Below the pieces are notes generated by a model. The model saw nothing but the letters and a program-made list of their open reading frames with translations, was not told where the DNA came from and ran no database searches. From Acidobacteriaceae bacterium (GTDB taxonomy: Bacteria; Acidobacteriota; Terriglobia; Terriglobales; Acidobacteriaceae), in NCBI GenBank assembly GCA_025360645.1, contig JANYBT010000130.1:1-64000 (forward strand): a DNA stretch of 64,000 bases, written 5' to 3'. The position numbers were made by a program, and so were the translations under genes. Position 1 is the first letter of the stretch. Every line of letters begins with the position of its first letter. Positions 9,501 through 18,600 of this stretch are shown piece after piece.

Positions 9501-10342
9501 TACGCTCGATCCCCGGTACACCGGTGCAACGCCTGGCCAAAGCACTACCCTTCCCAGGCATCAGCGACACTCTGGACATGGGACGCAACGCGCTCGCCTA
9601 CGGGTCGACCTATTTCCAACGTGGCTACCTGGATCAAGCCAGGCGATGGTTCGACCAGGCCCTGCGCGAGAACCCCGACAGCGCCGAAGCCCTCTATGGA
9701 TTGGGCAGTGTTGATCTGGAACAGAACCGCGCGGTCGAGGCCCAGCAAGCCTTTGAGCGCGTCACCCAGATGCGCCCGGCGTATCCCGACACCCTGCCCA
9801 AAACCTGGAACAATCTGGGGCTGATCGCGGCCCGCAGCGGCCGCACCGAGCAGGCGATTGATTTCCTGCAACGGTCGCTTGGCCTGAGCCCAGACTACCT
9901 CATCGCGCTCATCAACCTGGGCAACGCCTACCGCCAGCAGAAGAACTGGCCCCTGGCACGAACCGCCTTTGAACGCGCCCTGCAGCTCAACCCTCGCGAT
10001 CCCGAAGCGAACTATGGCCTCGGCATGGTATTTGCCCAGACTGGCGACACCGCCCAGGCAGCCATTTACTTGCAGAGCGCGCTGCAGTCCCGGCCCGACT
10101 ACCCGGAGGCACTCAATAATCTCGGGATCCTCTTCTTGCGCGCCGGCCGGCGTGACGATGCCGTGCGCAACTTCCAGCAGAGCATTCGCGAGGCGCCCAG
10201 CTTTGATCAGGCTTACCTCAATCTGGCGCGAGTCTATGCGCTGGAAGGCAAGCGGGATGAGGCGCGAGCGCTTCTCCAAGATCTTCTAAAGCATGATCCC
10301 CGCAACCCCGCGGCCCACACTTTGCTGAACGACTTGCGCTGA
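6506..10342 (+). CDS. Tat-exported CRTAC protein: FG-GAP repeats, ASPIC/UnbV, thioredoxin-like and TPR domains
   Basis: This 1278-residue fusion starts with a twin-arginine signal (SRREFLWQ within the first 20 residues). Residues about 285-710 hold FG-GAP/VCBS repeats with Ca-binding loops such as DLDGNGFDDLYV, DYDRDGWLDIYF and DANGDGWPDLYV. Residues about 745-820 are an ASPIC/UnbV domain (VGAAVVLETEAGKQTRFVQ, IRWPNGLEQ). Residues about 855-1005 look like an AhpC/TSA-type thioredoxin fold (APEFALPDTKGQILTL) but carry a single Cys in FCAPGSE, not a CXXC pair. Residues about 1030-1278 are TPRs. FG-GAP/ASPIC proteins are thought to bind extracellular ligands, and the exact function is unknown. 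It borders three nucleoside hydrolases and an Oar-like receptor, so a role in surface binding or assembly of that system is possible. Confidence 0.9.
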   Translation: MCEATDFLFSRRSRREFLWQCAQGASLALLPAGLGRWALALDQPPSSPADFYFHPRYRTPSPLDAVLLQTQAGLDSFISEQCAGQVAACLEPWSSALLESPRNLGWIAGVLAEDFAGSSLRPSATRVLRSSPGLEVQGHQFSPQTLPGRAAFLDSLRSLFGGFSHFETVEFQVTSVQPEGSGSAAFDQFRTRIRYELVGAGDGYYRQQRVGQWELLWTNCSSGLRVRRWQALNQTQAVATARHFADVTVSALGSNLSYAAQLTHGTDYWRTVLDGACGIDIYGHNGVAVGDLDGNGFDDLYVCQPAGLPNRLYRNRGDGTLEDITETSGVGLLDNTACALFVDVDNDGRQDLIVVRTSGPILFLNQGSGKFLQKQNAFHFAQPPQGTFTGAAVADYDRDGWLDIYFCLYAYYQGADQYNYPTPYFDANNGPPNFLLGNNRDGTFRDVTQQAGLDANNSRYSFCCAWGDANGDGWPDLYVVNDFGRKNLYRNRGDGTFTDVAGEAGVEDIGAGMSACWLDYSGTGARDLYVADMWTAAGERITAQEAFQSTAASEIRGLYRKHAMGSSLFRNQGSNFADVTSTAGVGNGRWAWSSDEWDFDHDGFPDIYIANGMISGPSRQDLNSFFWRQVVANSPSTAKPSPAYEQGWNAINELVRADGCWSGYERNVLYANNRDGTFADVSGAMGLDFIEDGRAFALADFDHDGRQEIFLKNRNGPQLRILKNVVPGLPPSISFRLTGRQSNRDAVGAAVVLETEAGKQTRFVQAGSGFLSQHSKEVLFGLGSAQGPFRALIRWPNGLEQRLEQLPANHRILVTEGVPEYRPEPFASVSTPPSQAAPALPSSAEALPTDVETWLLAPVAAPEFALPDTKGQILTLAAFRGQRALLSFCAPGSEASRRTLAAFRQYHQQWASEGLKLLSVIVPSSENTPGPRPPEVEDYPFPVLLASDEMAAIYSVLFRYLFDRHRDLPLPTSFLLNENAEIVKVYQGRLDPSHLQQDLRSIPGTPVQRLAKALPFPGISDTLDMGRNALAYGSTYFQRGYLDQARRWFDQALRENPDSAEALYGLGSVDLEQNRAVEAQQAFERVTQMRPAYPDTLPKTWNNLGLIAARSGRTEQAIDFLQRSLGLSPDYLIALINLGNAYRQQKNWPLARTAFERALQLNPRDPEANYGLGMVFAQTGDTAQAAIYLQSALQSRPDYPEALNNLGILFLRAGRRDDAVRNFQQSIREAPSFDQAYLNLARVYALEGKRDEARALLQDLLKHDPRNPAAHTLLNDLR

Positions 10343-10356
10343 GCGCTGCCCAATCT

Positions 10357-11433
10357 TTACTGGGGTTGGGGGGTGGGCGCTTTCAGCAAGTCCACAAAGA
10401 GTTTGTAGAATCTCTCCAGATCCAGATCATCCTGCACTTCGACAGGCTGCACTTCCACTTTCGGGCGCTCCGCCTCTGCCCAGGTCAGAGTGTCACCATA
10501 GCCGGCGCCGCGGTCCAGGCTCACATCCATGTAGCGGATTGTCTTCTTTGTGATCAGGCTGGGATCAAGCCAGGCCGCCGACGCCAGTTCGTCCCACAGA
10601 TAGTTGAACTGTCCGCGCACTTCGGTATAGGTCGAGACATATTTGGCAGAAGGCGTATCCCCCGCCCCGATCTTAGCCAGCAACTCTTTCGACATGCGAG
10701 TCTTGACTGAGATGTCCACTGGGGTGCACACAATCTTCTTCCAGGGCGCCCGCAACACAATGTGCGAGGCTTCCGGATCGAACCACAGGTTGAATTCGTG
10801 CCGCGGCGCGTTCGCGAACTCCGGATCGTCGGTTTGCGGACTCAGGCTCGCGCCCATGAACACCAGTTCTTTCGCCAGTCGGGGAAACTCCGGATCCAGG
10901 GAAATGGCCAGCGCCAGGTTGGTCAGCGGCCCCGCGGCATAGATGGTCACCTCGCCGGGAAATTGGTGTACCGTGCGCACCAGAAAGTGCGCCGCATCTT
11001 CCGCGGAAGCCTGGTGAGTGGGCTTGCCTTCTGGCATCGCGCCCAACTCTCCGGGGGCGTGGTAGAAGCGCGGCGTCCAGGCGCCCAGCCACGCCACCTT
11101 GCCGTAGCGCTCTTCCCACAGTTCGGTCTCGGCTTTGCGGCGCACCAGTGGGTACTCTGCGCCCCGCATCACCGGGATGTCCGTCCGGCCAATCAATTCC
11201 AGCATACGCAAGGTGTGCGCGGTTTCCTCGGTCAGCCATTGGTCGCCCGTCACCACCGTAATTCCCAGCACTGCGGTCTGCGGCGACTGGATGAGCAACA
11301 GCATCGAGTTTTGGTCCGTGCCCGCAGGTCCCGCCGCATCCTGATCAATGATGATCTTGCGCTTTCCCTGGCCCCAACTCGCGACGCTCACCAACACCAA
11401 CACCAACACCAACCTCCACCGGATTACTTTCAT
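10357..11433 (-). CDS. Exported nucleoside hydrolase-like protein with altered metal motif (NH1)
   Basis: The product has 358 residues. A signal peptide (MKVIRW, then LVLVLVLV) leads into an inosine-uridine hydrolase fold: KRKIIID, the HTLRMLELIGRTDIPVMRGA segment, and AAGPLTNLALAISLDPEF. The usual DTDPGxDD metal site is replaced by D30-Q-D32-AAGPAGT-D40-Q-N, with extra residues between the acids. The late catalytic HD pair reads W-D (FNYLWDELA). The Ca and ribose sites are thus partly kept and activity is uncertain. ATG 11433 was chosen over an upstream start at 11484 because the signal peptide begins there. It lies 60 bases after NH2 on the same strand and is probably co-transcribed with it. 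Confidence 0.85.
   Translation of the reverse strand: MKVIRWRLVLVLVLVSVASWGQGKRKIIIDQDAAGPAGTDQNSMLLLIQSPQTAVLGITVVTGDQWLTEETAHTLRMLELIGRTDIPVMRGAEYPLVRRKAETELWEERYGKVAWLGAWTPRFYHAPGELGAMPEGKPTHQASAEDAAHFLVRTVHQFPGEVTIYAAGPLTNLALAISLDPEFPRLAKELVFMGASLSPQTDDPEFANAPRHEFNLWFDPEASHIVLRAPWKKIVCTPVDISVKTRMSKELLAKIGAGDTPSAKYVSTYTEVRGQFNYLWDELASAAWLDPSLITKKTIRYMDVSLDRGAGYGDTLTWAEAERPKVEVQPVEVQDDLDLERFYKLFVDLLKAPTPQPQ
11389..11412. repeat. (CACCAA)4 hexamer repeat in the NH1 signal peptide
   Basis: Four perfect CACCAA units, read as TTGGTG on the coding strand, encode the Leu-Val repeats of the signal-peptide core. Unit changes would lengthen or shorten the hydrophobic core by two residues without shifting the frame. 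Confidence 0.8.
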
Positions 11434-11493
11434 GTCCACCCCGCGCATCAGATTTGTGCCCACCCATTCTTGTTTGCAACCCACCCGCCCCCG

Positions 11494-12675
11494 CTAGGTC
11501 TTGCCTGCCAGGCGTCCAATCAGCAGGTCAAAGAATCGTCTGGCATCCACATCCACCGCCACCTGCACATTGGGTGTCCAGGTTTCGCGTAGCACCGGTG
11601 AAGTCTTGCGGCTGGCCAGAGTAGGCGCGGCGCCTCGAATCGGCATATTCAGCGCCGCCGCGTTTTTCTCCATGCCTGGCTTCCTGCGCAAATCCCCCGC
11701 CACCGGACTGTAGCCCAGCGTCGCTCCAGCGGTCAGCTCCCCGTTGGTTTCCACATCTACATAGAACGGCTCCAGTTTGAGTAGCGAAAGATCCAGGAAT
11801 CCGGCCACCGCCAGCGAATCATGCATGTTCGGTCCCACTAGATATCCGCGCTCGCGGGTGTGGTCAATCGCGTTGCGCCCTATCTTGGCAGCCGCCTGGC
11901 TGACCGGATTCTGCGCCGCTTGCAGCACCCTGACGTGCTCGTCGGTCAGCGAGGTCTTCCGCGTTACGTCCAGCCCCACCATAGTCAGCGGAATCCCCGA
12001 CTGAAACACAATCCGCGCCGCTTCGGGGTCCACATAGATGTTGAATTCAGCCGCGGGGGTGATGTTCCCGCCGCTCAGCGACCCGCCCATCATAGTCAGC
12101 CCGCGAATCATCCCCGCCAGTTCCGGATCCAGATTCAGTGCGGTAGCAATGTTGGTCAGCGGCCCGAGCGTGATCAAGCTGACTTCGCCGGGATACTTGC
12201 GGACGATACGGCGGATGAACTCCGCCGCCGGTTCGTCGATCGGCTTGGTGGTCGGATCAGGAAACACCGCCCCTCCCAGTCCGTTTTCACCGTGCGCATA
12301 AGTGGCTGTCACCAACCGGCGAACCAGAGGGCCGCGAGCGCCCGCCGCCACTGGGATGTCCGAGCGCCCCGCGATCTCTACCAGACGCAAGGCGTTGGGC
12401 AGCGTCAGTTCCAGCGGGACATTGCCGGCCACCGGCGTAATGCCTTCAATTTTGAGTTCCGGCGAGCGCATCGCCAACAACAGAGCCAAAGCGTCATCCA
12501 CCCCGGGGTCGGTGTCAATGATGACTCGCCTCGCCTGCTCCTGACCGGCCGTTGCAGACCCGGCCCACCCCGGGCTGGCGAACAATGCCGCGCCGCCGCC
12601 GCTAGCTGCCATCATGGCGGCGGTGCCCTTCACAAACTCCCGGCGAGTGACGCGCCCTTTTCCGGAATCCATCAT
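11494..12675 (-). CDS. Tat-exported nucleoside hydrolase (NH2)
   Basis: The product has 393 residues. The N-terminus carries a twin-arginine signal (T10-R-R-E-F-V-K) followed by a hydrophobic Ala/Gly stretch. The mature part is a canonical inosine-uridine-preferring hydrolase, which cleaves the N-glycosidic bond of nucleosides to base and ribose. It has the metal motif D54-T-D56-PGV-D60-D61, the LGPLTNIATAL segment and the late His-Asp pair in PNMHDSLAV. Of the three paralogues it has the most complete active site. Two adjacent ATGs (12675 and 12672) follow a G-run that can serve as ribosome binding site. A Tat signal implies folding, possibly with its Ca ion, before export. The gene starts the NH2-NH1 pair. 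Confidence 0.93.
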   Translation of the reverse strand: MMDSGKGRVTRREFVKGTAAMMAASGGGAALFASPGWAGSATAGQEQARRVIIDTDPGVDDALALLLAMRSPELKIEGITPVAGNVPLELTLPNALRLVEIAGRSDIPVAAGARGPLVRRLVTATYAHGENGLGGAVFPDPTTKPIDEPAAEFIRRIVRKYPGEVSLITLGPLTNIATALNLDPELAGMIRGLTMMGGSLSGGNITPAAEFNIYVDPEAARIVFQSGIPLTMVGLDVTRKTSLTDEHVRVLQAAQNPVSQAAAKIGRNAIDHTRERGYLVGPNMHDSLAVAGFLDLSLLKLEPFYVDVETNGELTAGATLGYSPVAGDLRRKPGMEKNAAALNMPIRGAAPTLASRKTSPVLRETWTPNVQVAVDVDARRFFDLLIGRLAGKT

Positions 12676-12754
12676 TACCCCCCGCACAACCCCAGTTGCG
12701 CCCTGTGGCAAAGAGAGGAATGTTAGCACTCCCACGGCGTCTTTGCCAGCGGTT

Positions 12755-12763
12755 TGCTAGAAT
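12755..12763 (+). promoter_or_regulatory. Candidate extended -10 promoter
   Basis: TGC followed by TAGAAT (12758-12763) is an extended -10 element. It would start transcription near 12770, some 50 bases before the ATG at 12823, which argues against the longer in-frame start at 12754. No good -35 box is present. Confidence 0.4.
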
Positions 12764-12822
12764 CGCTTGCCGGCGCAAGCCGCAATTTTGATGACTGCCC
12801 TGACCCCGGCTTTGCAACGCAC

Positions 12823-14262
12823 ATGAAATACACAGCCTCAGTGGCGCTGCTTTTCGCGAGCGGGAACGCCTGTCGCGCCACCCGAGTTCTTGTCGCCTGG
12901 GCTGTGCTTTGCTTCGGGTTGCCGGGAAACGCACAGCAGCCGTCCAACGCCTCCGTGCAGGGATTCGCCCTCGATTCAAACCGGTCTCCGGTTGCCGGCG
13001 CACTTATTTCGCTGCGGCCCTCCGGCAACCTCCCCGCACTCTCTACTCACACCGACACACAGGGCAGATATCTGTTCGCATCCGTTCCCCCAGGCAGCTA
13101 CACTTTGCTCGCCGAGAAACCAGGATTCGCCGCAGGCTACTCCGCCCCGTTTCAACTCGGCGAGAAGGAAGCGAGAAAATTGGATCTCACCCTGGCCGCC
13201 CTGTCCGCAGCGGGTCAGCAATCGACCTCACTCCCGCTGGATCTCTACGAGAAGCCCCATTTCACAGTTTCGGGCGTCACCCAGGCTACCGGTTCCGGCG
13301 GGCACGGGTCGGGAGAAGTCATGCACAAGACGCAGGCTCTTGCCGATGCCACCGTCTCGCTCACCCACGAAGACGACGATTCTCGAATTCTTCCCGCGGA
13401 CCAGACCCGCGTCAATGCCAACCTCTCCCAGCCGAACAAGCCCGAACTGCACCACCAGTTGGCCCGAGCCGCGGAAAAGAAGGGTGATGCCCTGGCCGCG
13501 GTCCGGGAATATGAAACCGCTGCCCAGATGGACCCCAGTGAGCCCAACCTCTTCGATTGGGCCACCGAACTTCTGGCGCACCACGCCCCCGGTCCCGCTC
13601 TTGAAGTGTTCTTGCGCGGCCACCGCCGGGCCCCGGAGTCGGCTCGCATGCTGCTCGGGCTGGGAGCAGCCCAGTTTGCGGTGGGGACCTTCGACGACGC
13701 AGCGCGCAGCGTCTTCGCCGCTTCTGACCTGAATCCCAGCGACCCTACCCCGTACTTGTTTCTGGGAAAAATGTTGGGCGGGGAGACCTCCCTGCAAGCG
13801 GAATTCTCCGCCAAGCTTCGCCGATTCGCCACCCTCCAGCCCGCCAACGCGCTGGCCAACTACTACTACGCGCTCAGCCTGGAAAAACTCGCTCTGAAGA
13901 ACGGCGAGAGCGCAGCTTCCGCCAACATCGAGTCTCTGCTCCAACAGGCCGTGCATCTGGATTCCCAGCTCGGGGTCGCCTGGCTCCAACTCGGCAGCCT
14001 CTACTACGAGCGTGGCGATTTCGCTCAGTCTATTGTTTTCATAAAGCAAGCTCTGCACGCAAACCCTGAACTTGAAGAGGCCCACTACCGCCTCGCCCGC
14101 GCCTACAAGCGCGGCGGAGACAGCGCCAAAGCGGCTGAACACTTGCGGCTCTTCCAACAGCTCACCCAAGAACATCAATCCCAAGCGGATCAGAAACGGG
14201 CTGAGATCCTGCAATTTGTAGTAATGTTGCGTGACGGTAACCCGGCGCCGCAGCAACCTTAG
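12823..14262 (+). CDS. Exported carboxypeptidase-regulatory/TPR protein
   Basis: The product has 479 residues. A long signal peptide (ending near PGNAQQ) leads to a carboxypeptidase-regulatory-like beta domain (ASVQGFALDSNRSPVAGALI, GRYLFASVPPGSYTLLAEKP). A linker with Gly/Ser/His follows, and TPR repeats fill the second half (AWLQLGSLYYERGDFAQSI, AHYRLARAYKRGGDSAKAA). The regulatory domain also begins the Oar-like receptor of this island. The product is probably a periplasmic or outer-membrane-associated scaffold; no enzyme motif is seen. ATG 12823 begins the signal peptide and lies downstream of the candidate promoter. The gene is divergent from NH2 and is followed 44 bases later by the purine permease. 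Confidence 0.85.
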   Translation: MKYTASVALLFASGNACRATRVLVAWAVLCFGLPGNAQQPSNASVQGFALDSNRSPVAGALISLRPSGNLPALSTHTDTQGRYLFASVPPGSYTLLAEKPGFAAGYSAPFQLGEKEARKLDLTLAALSAAGQQSTSLPLDLYEKPHFTVSGVTQATGSGGHGSGEVMHKTQALADATVSLTHEDDDSRILPADQTRVNANLSQPNKPELHHQLARAAEKKGDALAAVREYETAAQMDPSEPNLFDWATELLAHHAPGPALEVFLRGHRRAPESARMLLGLGAAQFAVGTFDDAARSVFAASDLNPSDPTPYLFLGKMLGGETSLQAEFSAKLRRFATLQPANALANYYYALSLEKLALKNGESAASANIESLLQQAVHLDSQLGVAWLQLGSLYYERGDFAQSIVFIKQALHANPELEEAHYRLARAYKRGGDSAKAAEHLRLFQQLTQEHQSQADQKRAEILQFVVMLRDGNPAPQQP

Positions 14263-14306
14263 ACCGCTCGACGCCGGCCATCCCAACCACCACGGAGCCT
14301 CCCAAC

Positions 14307-15602
14307 TTGCTCGACCGCTACTTCAAGCTGACTGAAAACCATACCAGTGTCCGGCAGGAATTCCTCGGCGGCCTTACCACCTTCATGACCATGGCCTACA
14401 TCGTTGTGGTGAACCCGCAGATTCTGGCCCAGGCCGGCATGCCGCCCGCCGGCGTCCTGTTCGCCACCTGCCTCTCGGCTGCGGTCGCGTCTCTGGTGAT
14501 GGGGCTTTATGCAAACTACCCCATCGCCATGGCTCCGGGCATGTCGCTCAATGCCTACTTCACCTATGCCGTATGCCAGGGCATGCACATTCCATGGCAA
14601 ACCGCGCTGGGTGTGGTCTTTCTGTCAGGCGTGTTGTTCGTGTTGCTGACCGTGACCCGCATCCGCGAGCACATCGTCAACGGCATTCCGCATTGCCTGA
14701 AGCACTCCACCGCCGCCGGCATTGGCATGTTCATCGCGTTCGTGGGCTTGCGCAACGCGGGACTGGTAGTGGCTAGTCCCGCCACCTTGGTGACCCTCGG
14801 CAACTTCGCCAGCCCGCAGGTTCAGGTGGCTTGTTTCGGATTGATCCTGACTCTGGTCTTGATGACCCGCAAGGTGCCCAGCGCCATCCTGCTGGGCATT
14901 CTGGGCACTACCCTGGTGGGCTACGCCAGAGGCATCGGACACTGGCCGGCAGCCCTGGTTGCCTGGCCCCAAGCTTCGGGCACGTTCCTGCAGTTGGACC
15001 TGCGCGGCGCCCTGCACCTGAGCGTGCTGGAACTGATCTTCGCTTTCCTGTTCGTGGACCTGTTTGATAACGTCGGAACCCTGGTGGGAGTCTGCGAGCA
15101 AGCCGGCTTTGTGAAAGATGGCCGCATTCCGAGGGTGGGCCGCGCCTTGCTGGCCGACGGCATCGGCACCATGTTTGGGGCGCTCACCGGGACCTCCACC
15201 GTCACCAGCTACATCGAGAGCGCGGCCGGGGTCGCCGCCGGGGCCCGTACCGGACTGAGCAACGTGGTGGTCGCCGGCCTCTTTCTGGTGGCGATGTTTT
15301 TTTCTCCCCTGGCCGTGGGCATTCCCGCCGCCGCCACGGCTCCCGCCATGATCGTAGTCGGCGCGCTGATGACTCAGTCCGTCAGCCTCATTGATTGGAC
15401 GGACTTCACCGAGGCGTTCCCCGCCTTTCTCACCATGGTCGCCATGCCCTTGAGCTTCAGCATCGCCACCGGCCTTAGCCTGGGCGTCCTCGCCTTCTCA
15501 GTGGTAAAAGTCGCGGCGGGCAAGTATTGCGAAGTCGGAATCCTGCTGTGGGTCCTGACCGCCCTGTTTGTGCTCCGCTACATCTATCTGGCAGGGACTT
15601 AG
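14307..15602 (+). CDS. AzgA-type purine (adenine/hypoxanthine/guanine) permease
   Basis: The 431-residue NCS2/AzgA-family permease has about a dozen hydrophobic segments. The start (LDRYFKLTENHTSVRQEFLGGLTTFMTMAYI) and the motifs APGMSLNAYFTY, HCLKHSTAAGIGMFIAFVGL and GTSTVTSYIESAAGVAAGAR are characteristic. It imports purine bases across the inner membrane, probably with protons. The start codon is TTG at 14307, with GGAG about nine bases upstream; no ATG lies in the conserved N-terminus. The neighbouring nucleoside hydrolases would supply its substrates outside the cytoplasm. Confidence 0.93.
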   Translation: MLDRYFKLTENHTSVRQEFLGGLTTFMTMAYIVVVNPQILAQAGMPPAGVLFATCLSAAVASLVMGLYANYPIAMAPGMSLNAYFTYAVCQGMHIPWQTALGVVFLSGVLFVLLTVTRIREHIVNGIPHCLKHSTAAGIGMFIAFVGLRNAGLVVASPATLVTLGNFASPQVQVACFGLILTLVLMTRKVPSAILLGILGTTLVGYARGIGHWPAALVAWPQASGTFLQLDLRGALHLSVLELIFAFLFVDLFDNVGTLVGVCEQAGFVKDGRIPRVGRALLADGIGTMFGALTGTSTVTSYIESAAGVAAGARTGLSNVVVAGLFLVAMFFSPLAVGIPAAATAPAMIVVGALMTQSVSLIDWTDFTEAFPAFLTMVAMPLSFSIATGLSLGVLAFSVVKVAAGKYCEVGILLWVLTALFVLRYIYLAGT

Positions 15603-15631
15603 AGCGCCGCCAGCGCATCCCCCCGCAAATA

Positions 15632-15667
15632 GGGCCGAAGTCTGGGAATCGTCCCAGTCATCGGCCC
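15632..15667. terminator. Bidirectional terminator-like hairpin
   Basis: GGGCCGA at 15632 pairs with TCGGCCC ending at 15667. CTGGGA pairs with TCCCAG further in, around a tetraloop ATCG. This gives a stem of 16 positions with only two mismatches. It sits between the convergent permease and receptor genes, which suits a shared terminator, although neither side has a long T-run. Confidence 0.6.
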
Positions 15668-15698
15668 AGTGGTCCTTTGCCGCAATTGCCGACCCGCT

Positions 15699-18600
15699 CT
15701 AAAAATTCAGCTTCAGAGCAAACTGCACCAGGCGCGGGTTATTCACCGTCTGCTGAGTCACCCCGAAGGTCGCGGGCGAATCCACGTCCGCGTTGGGCAA
15801 GGCGAACTGCGGGTGGTTGAAGAGGTTGAAGAATTCGGCCCGGAAATCAAGCCGCATTCCGTCGCGCCAAGGGAGCGGCAGGTGCTTGATCAGCGACAGG
15901 TCGGTGTTCGCGAAACGGGGCCCATAAAGTGGCGCACGGTTCGCGTTCCCCAGGGTCCCGGCCGGCGCATCCACGAAGCAACTGGTCTTGAAGAAAGCGC
16001 TGACCGAGGGATTGCTGCTCTTGCCGTTGCAAATCTGGTTGGGACGCGTGAAGTTGTTGCCGTTGTTGGAGAAGGGGACCCCCGACTGATTGAGGCTGGC
16101 GAAAATGAAGATCGGGAAGCCGGTCGTGAATTTCTCGATCAGATTCACCTCCCACCCTCCGAAAGCCCCATTCACGGCCGGGTTCCAGCCATTGCCGAAC
16201 CGCTTGCCCTTGCCGAACGGCAAGTCATAGATCATGCTGGCCGTGAAGTTGTGGTTCAGTTGGATTTGCGACAGAGCCCAATCCGCGTGCTTGGTTCCCG
16301 GCAGGGGATAGTACGTCGCACCGGTGGTCGTGCCTACGCCGTCAGAGAAGCCGTTGTCGAAGGCGCGGGCATAGGTGTATCCAATCAAGGCATACAACCC
16401 GTACCGCGGGTTCTTGGTTTCCGCCTTCACCTGCAGCGAATCGTAGTGCGCCACGCCGATGTCCTGGTTGTTGCCGACCGTACCGAACTGCGGGTAAGGT
16501 ACGGTCGTAGTGCTTAGGCCGCAGCCCAGCAGACTCGTGTTGGTCGCGCAGCCACCGGGTGAAACTACGTTCAGGTTCACTCCGTCGATCAGGATGTGCG
16601 AGCTCCGCGAGCCGGCGTAGCCCGCGGTGAACACCACGTCGCCGGGCAGTTGCCGCTCCACGTTGAAGTTGTACTGCTGCACCCGGCCTTGATGGAAGTT
16701 CCGGTTCTGCTGCTGAATGTTCCCGCCAAACGTCGCTGGATTGGTCGGCTGCGTCAGGATCGGAAAACCGTCCGAAATGCTTTTCCCGGTCGGGGTAAAC
16801 TGCGAAGCACACTGTGCCGTGGCAAAGGGACATACGTCGGGGAAAAACGCCGCGTAGCCCGACTCCGCGAAGAACGGCGGGTTCTCCCACAAGCCTTGCG
16901 CGCCCTGGTTCCAGGACGAATCGTGGAAAATTGCGTACCCGCCGCGGACCGCTGTCTTCTGTGAGCCAAACGGTTTCCACGCAAAACCTATGCGCGGTTC
17001 AAACGCGGTTTTGTCCAGCTTCACTCCCACGCGCCCGTCAGAATTCTTTCCCGGGATCAGGAATGTCGAGGTGGCCAGATCGAAGTTCGATTGCCGATTG
17101 TGGGCTTCTGTGATTGGCGTGACGATGGCCCATGCCAAGCCCAGATTCAATGTCAGGTCGGGAGTGACCCTCCAGTTGTCTTGCACATACGGACGGAACA
17201 GCTTCCAGCGACGGCCTGTAGTAGCGCCCTGGAACGTCTGGTCATGCAGCGCGAGGTCGGGAATGCCCAGTAGCAGGTTGGCGAAGTTGTCCCCACCCCC
17301 GAAGCCCGAGGCGTAGAAATTGGGCCCAATCGCCCCGATCTGGCTGGTCCAGGCGTTGGTAAACACCCAGAAACCGTCCTGGAATGCGTTGGTCTTCACG
17401 TTCAACTGGTTGGCCCGCACCTGCCCACCAATCCGGATGTCGTGCTTGCCGCGAATCATATCGAACGAATCGGAAACCGAAAACACATTGGTGCCGCCCT
17501 GTAACGGAGCGAAGCCGCGGTCGCCCAGCGACCAATAGCCTCCACCCACCTGGGTCGATACCAGACCGCAACTGATGCCGCCCAGATTGGCTCCCGGGAT
17601 CCCCAGCTTCTGCGAAATGCAGGTCCCGCTGCCAAAGGAGTTGATGTAGTTGAAGATGCGGTTGTAACCCGCGTTGAACTGGTTCAGATTGCGATCGGAG
17701 AATACGTGCGTTTCCGAGATCGCAATATTGCGTCCGTGATTGTCGATGTTCTGGGTGCTGCCGAACGCGTTCGCTTCGGCAAATCCTGGCGATCCGCCGG
17801 GAATGAACGACACCGCCTGGTCGTAGCTGAAGCGCGCAAACAACGAATCCCTGACCGAGAAATTGTGGTCCAGGCGCACGTCAAACTCTTTCTCGTCCAG
17901 CTTGCGCACCGGATTGTTCGCATAGTTGTTGTTGGGATCTCCGGTCAGGTTGGAGGCCGGATAGAACGCTGCCAGTTGGGTCGCGATGGGATTGATCAGA
18001 CCGGTCGGAATCTTGTTGCAGTCCGCTCCCAGCGCCTGCACTCCGTCTGCACCCGCCGGCAGCGGGGTGCCCGAGCTGTCGCACTGGAACGCACGGCGCT
18101 TGATGGCGCCGGTAGAGTCGGTGTACACGCTATACGGGTTGAACAGCACCTGACCGGCTTGCGGTTGACCCAAAAAATTGTTGGTGAAATCACCCGTGCG
18201 CTGCGCCGCCGTTGGAACGATGCCCACAAACGGGATGCCGCGACGCTGGTTCTTGCCCTGGTAGTCGATGAAGAAGAAGGTTTTATCCTTGACGATCGCT
18301 CCGCCCAGCGATCCCCCGTACTGGTTCAGGTTGAACTTCTCCGGTCCCTTGGCGAAGTAGCTCCGCGCGTCCAATTTGGTATTCCGGAAAAATTCAAACA
18401 ACGACCCGTGCAACTGATTGGCGCCCGACTTGGTCGAAACCAGCACCGTTGGACCCGCCCGGGTGCCATACTCCGCCGAGTAGTTAAACGTCAGCACTTT
18501 GAATTCCTGGATCGCGTCAATCGACGGCAGAATCGAGATCCCGCCTGCGGTCAATTCATTGTTGTCGTTGCCGTCGAGCAGCCAATCCGTGCTGCTGGCA

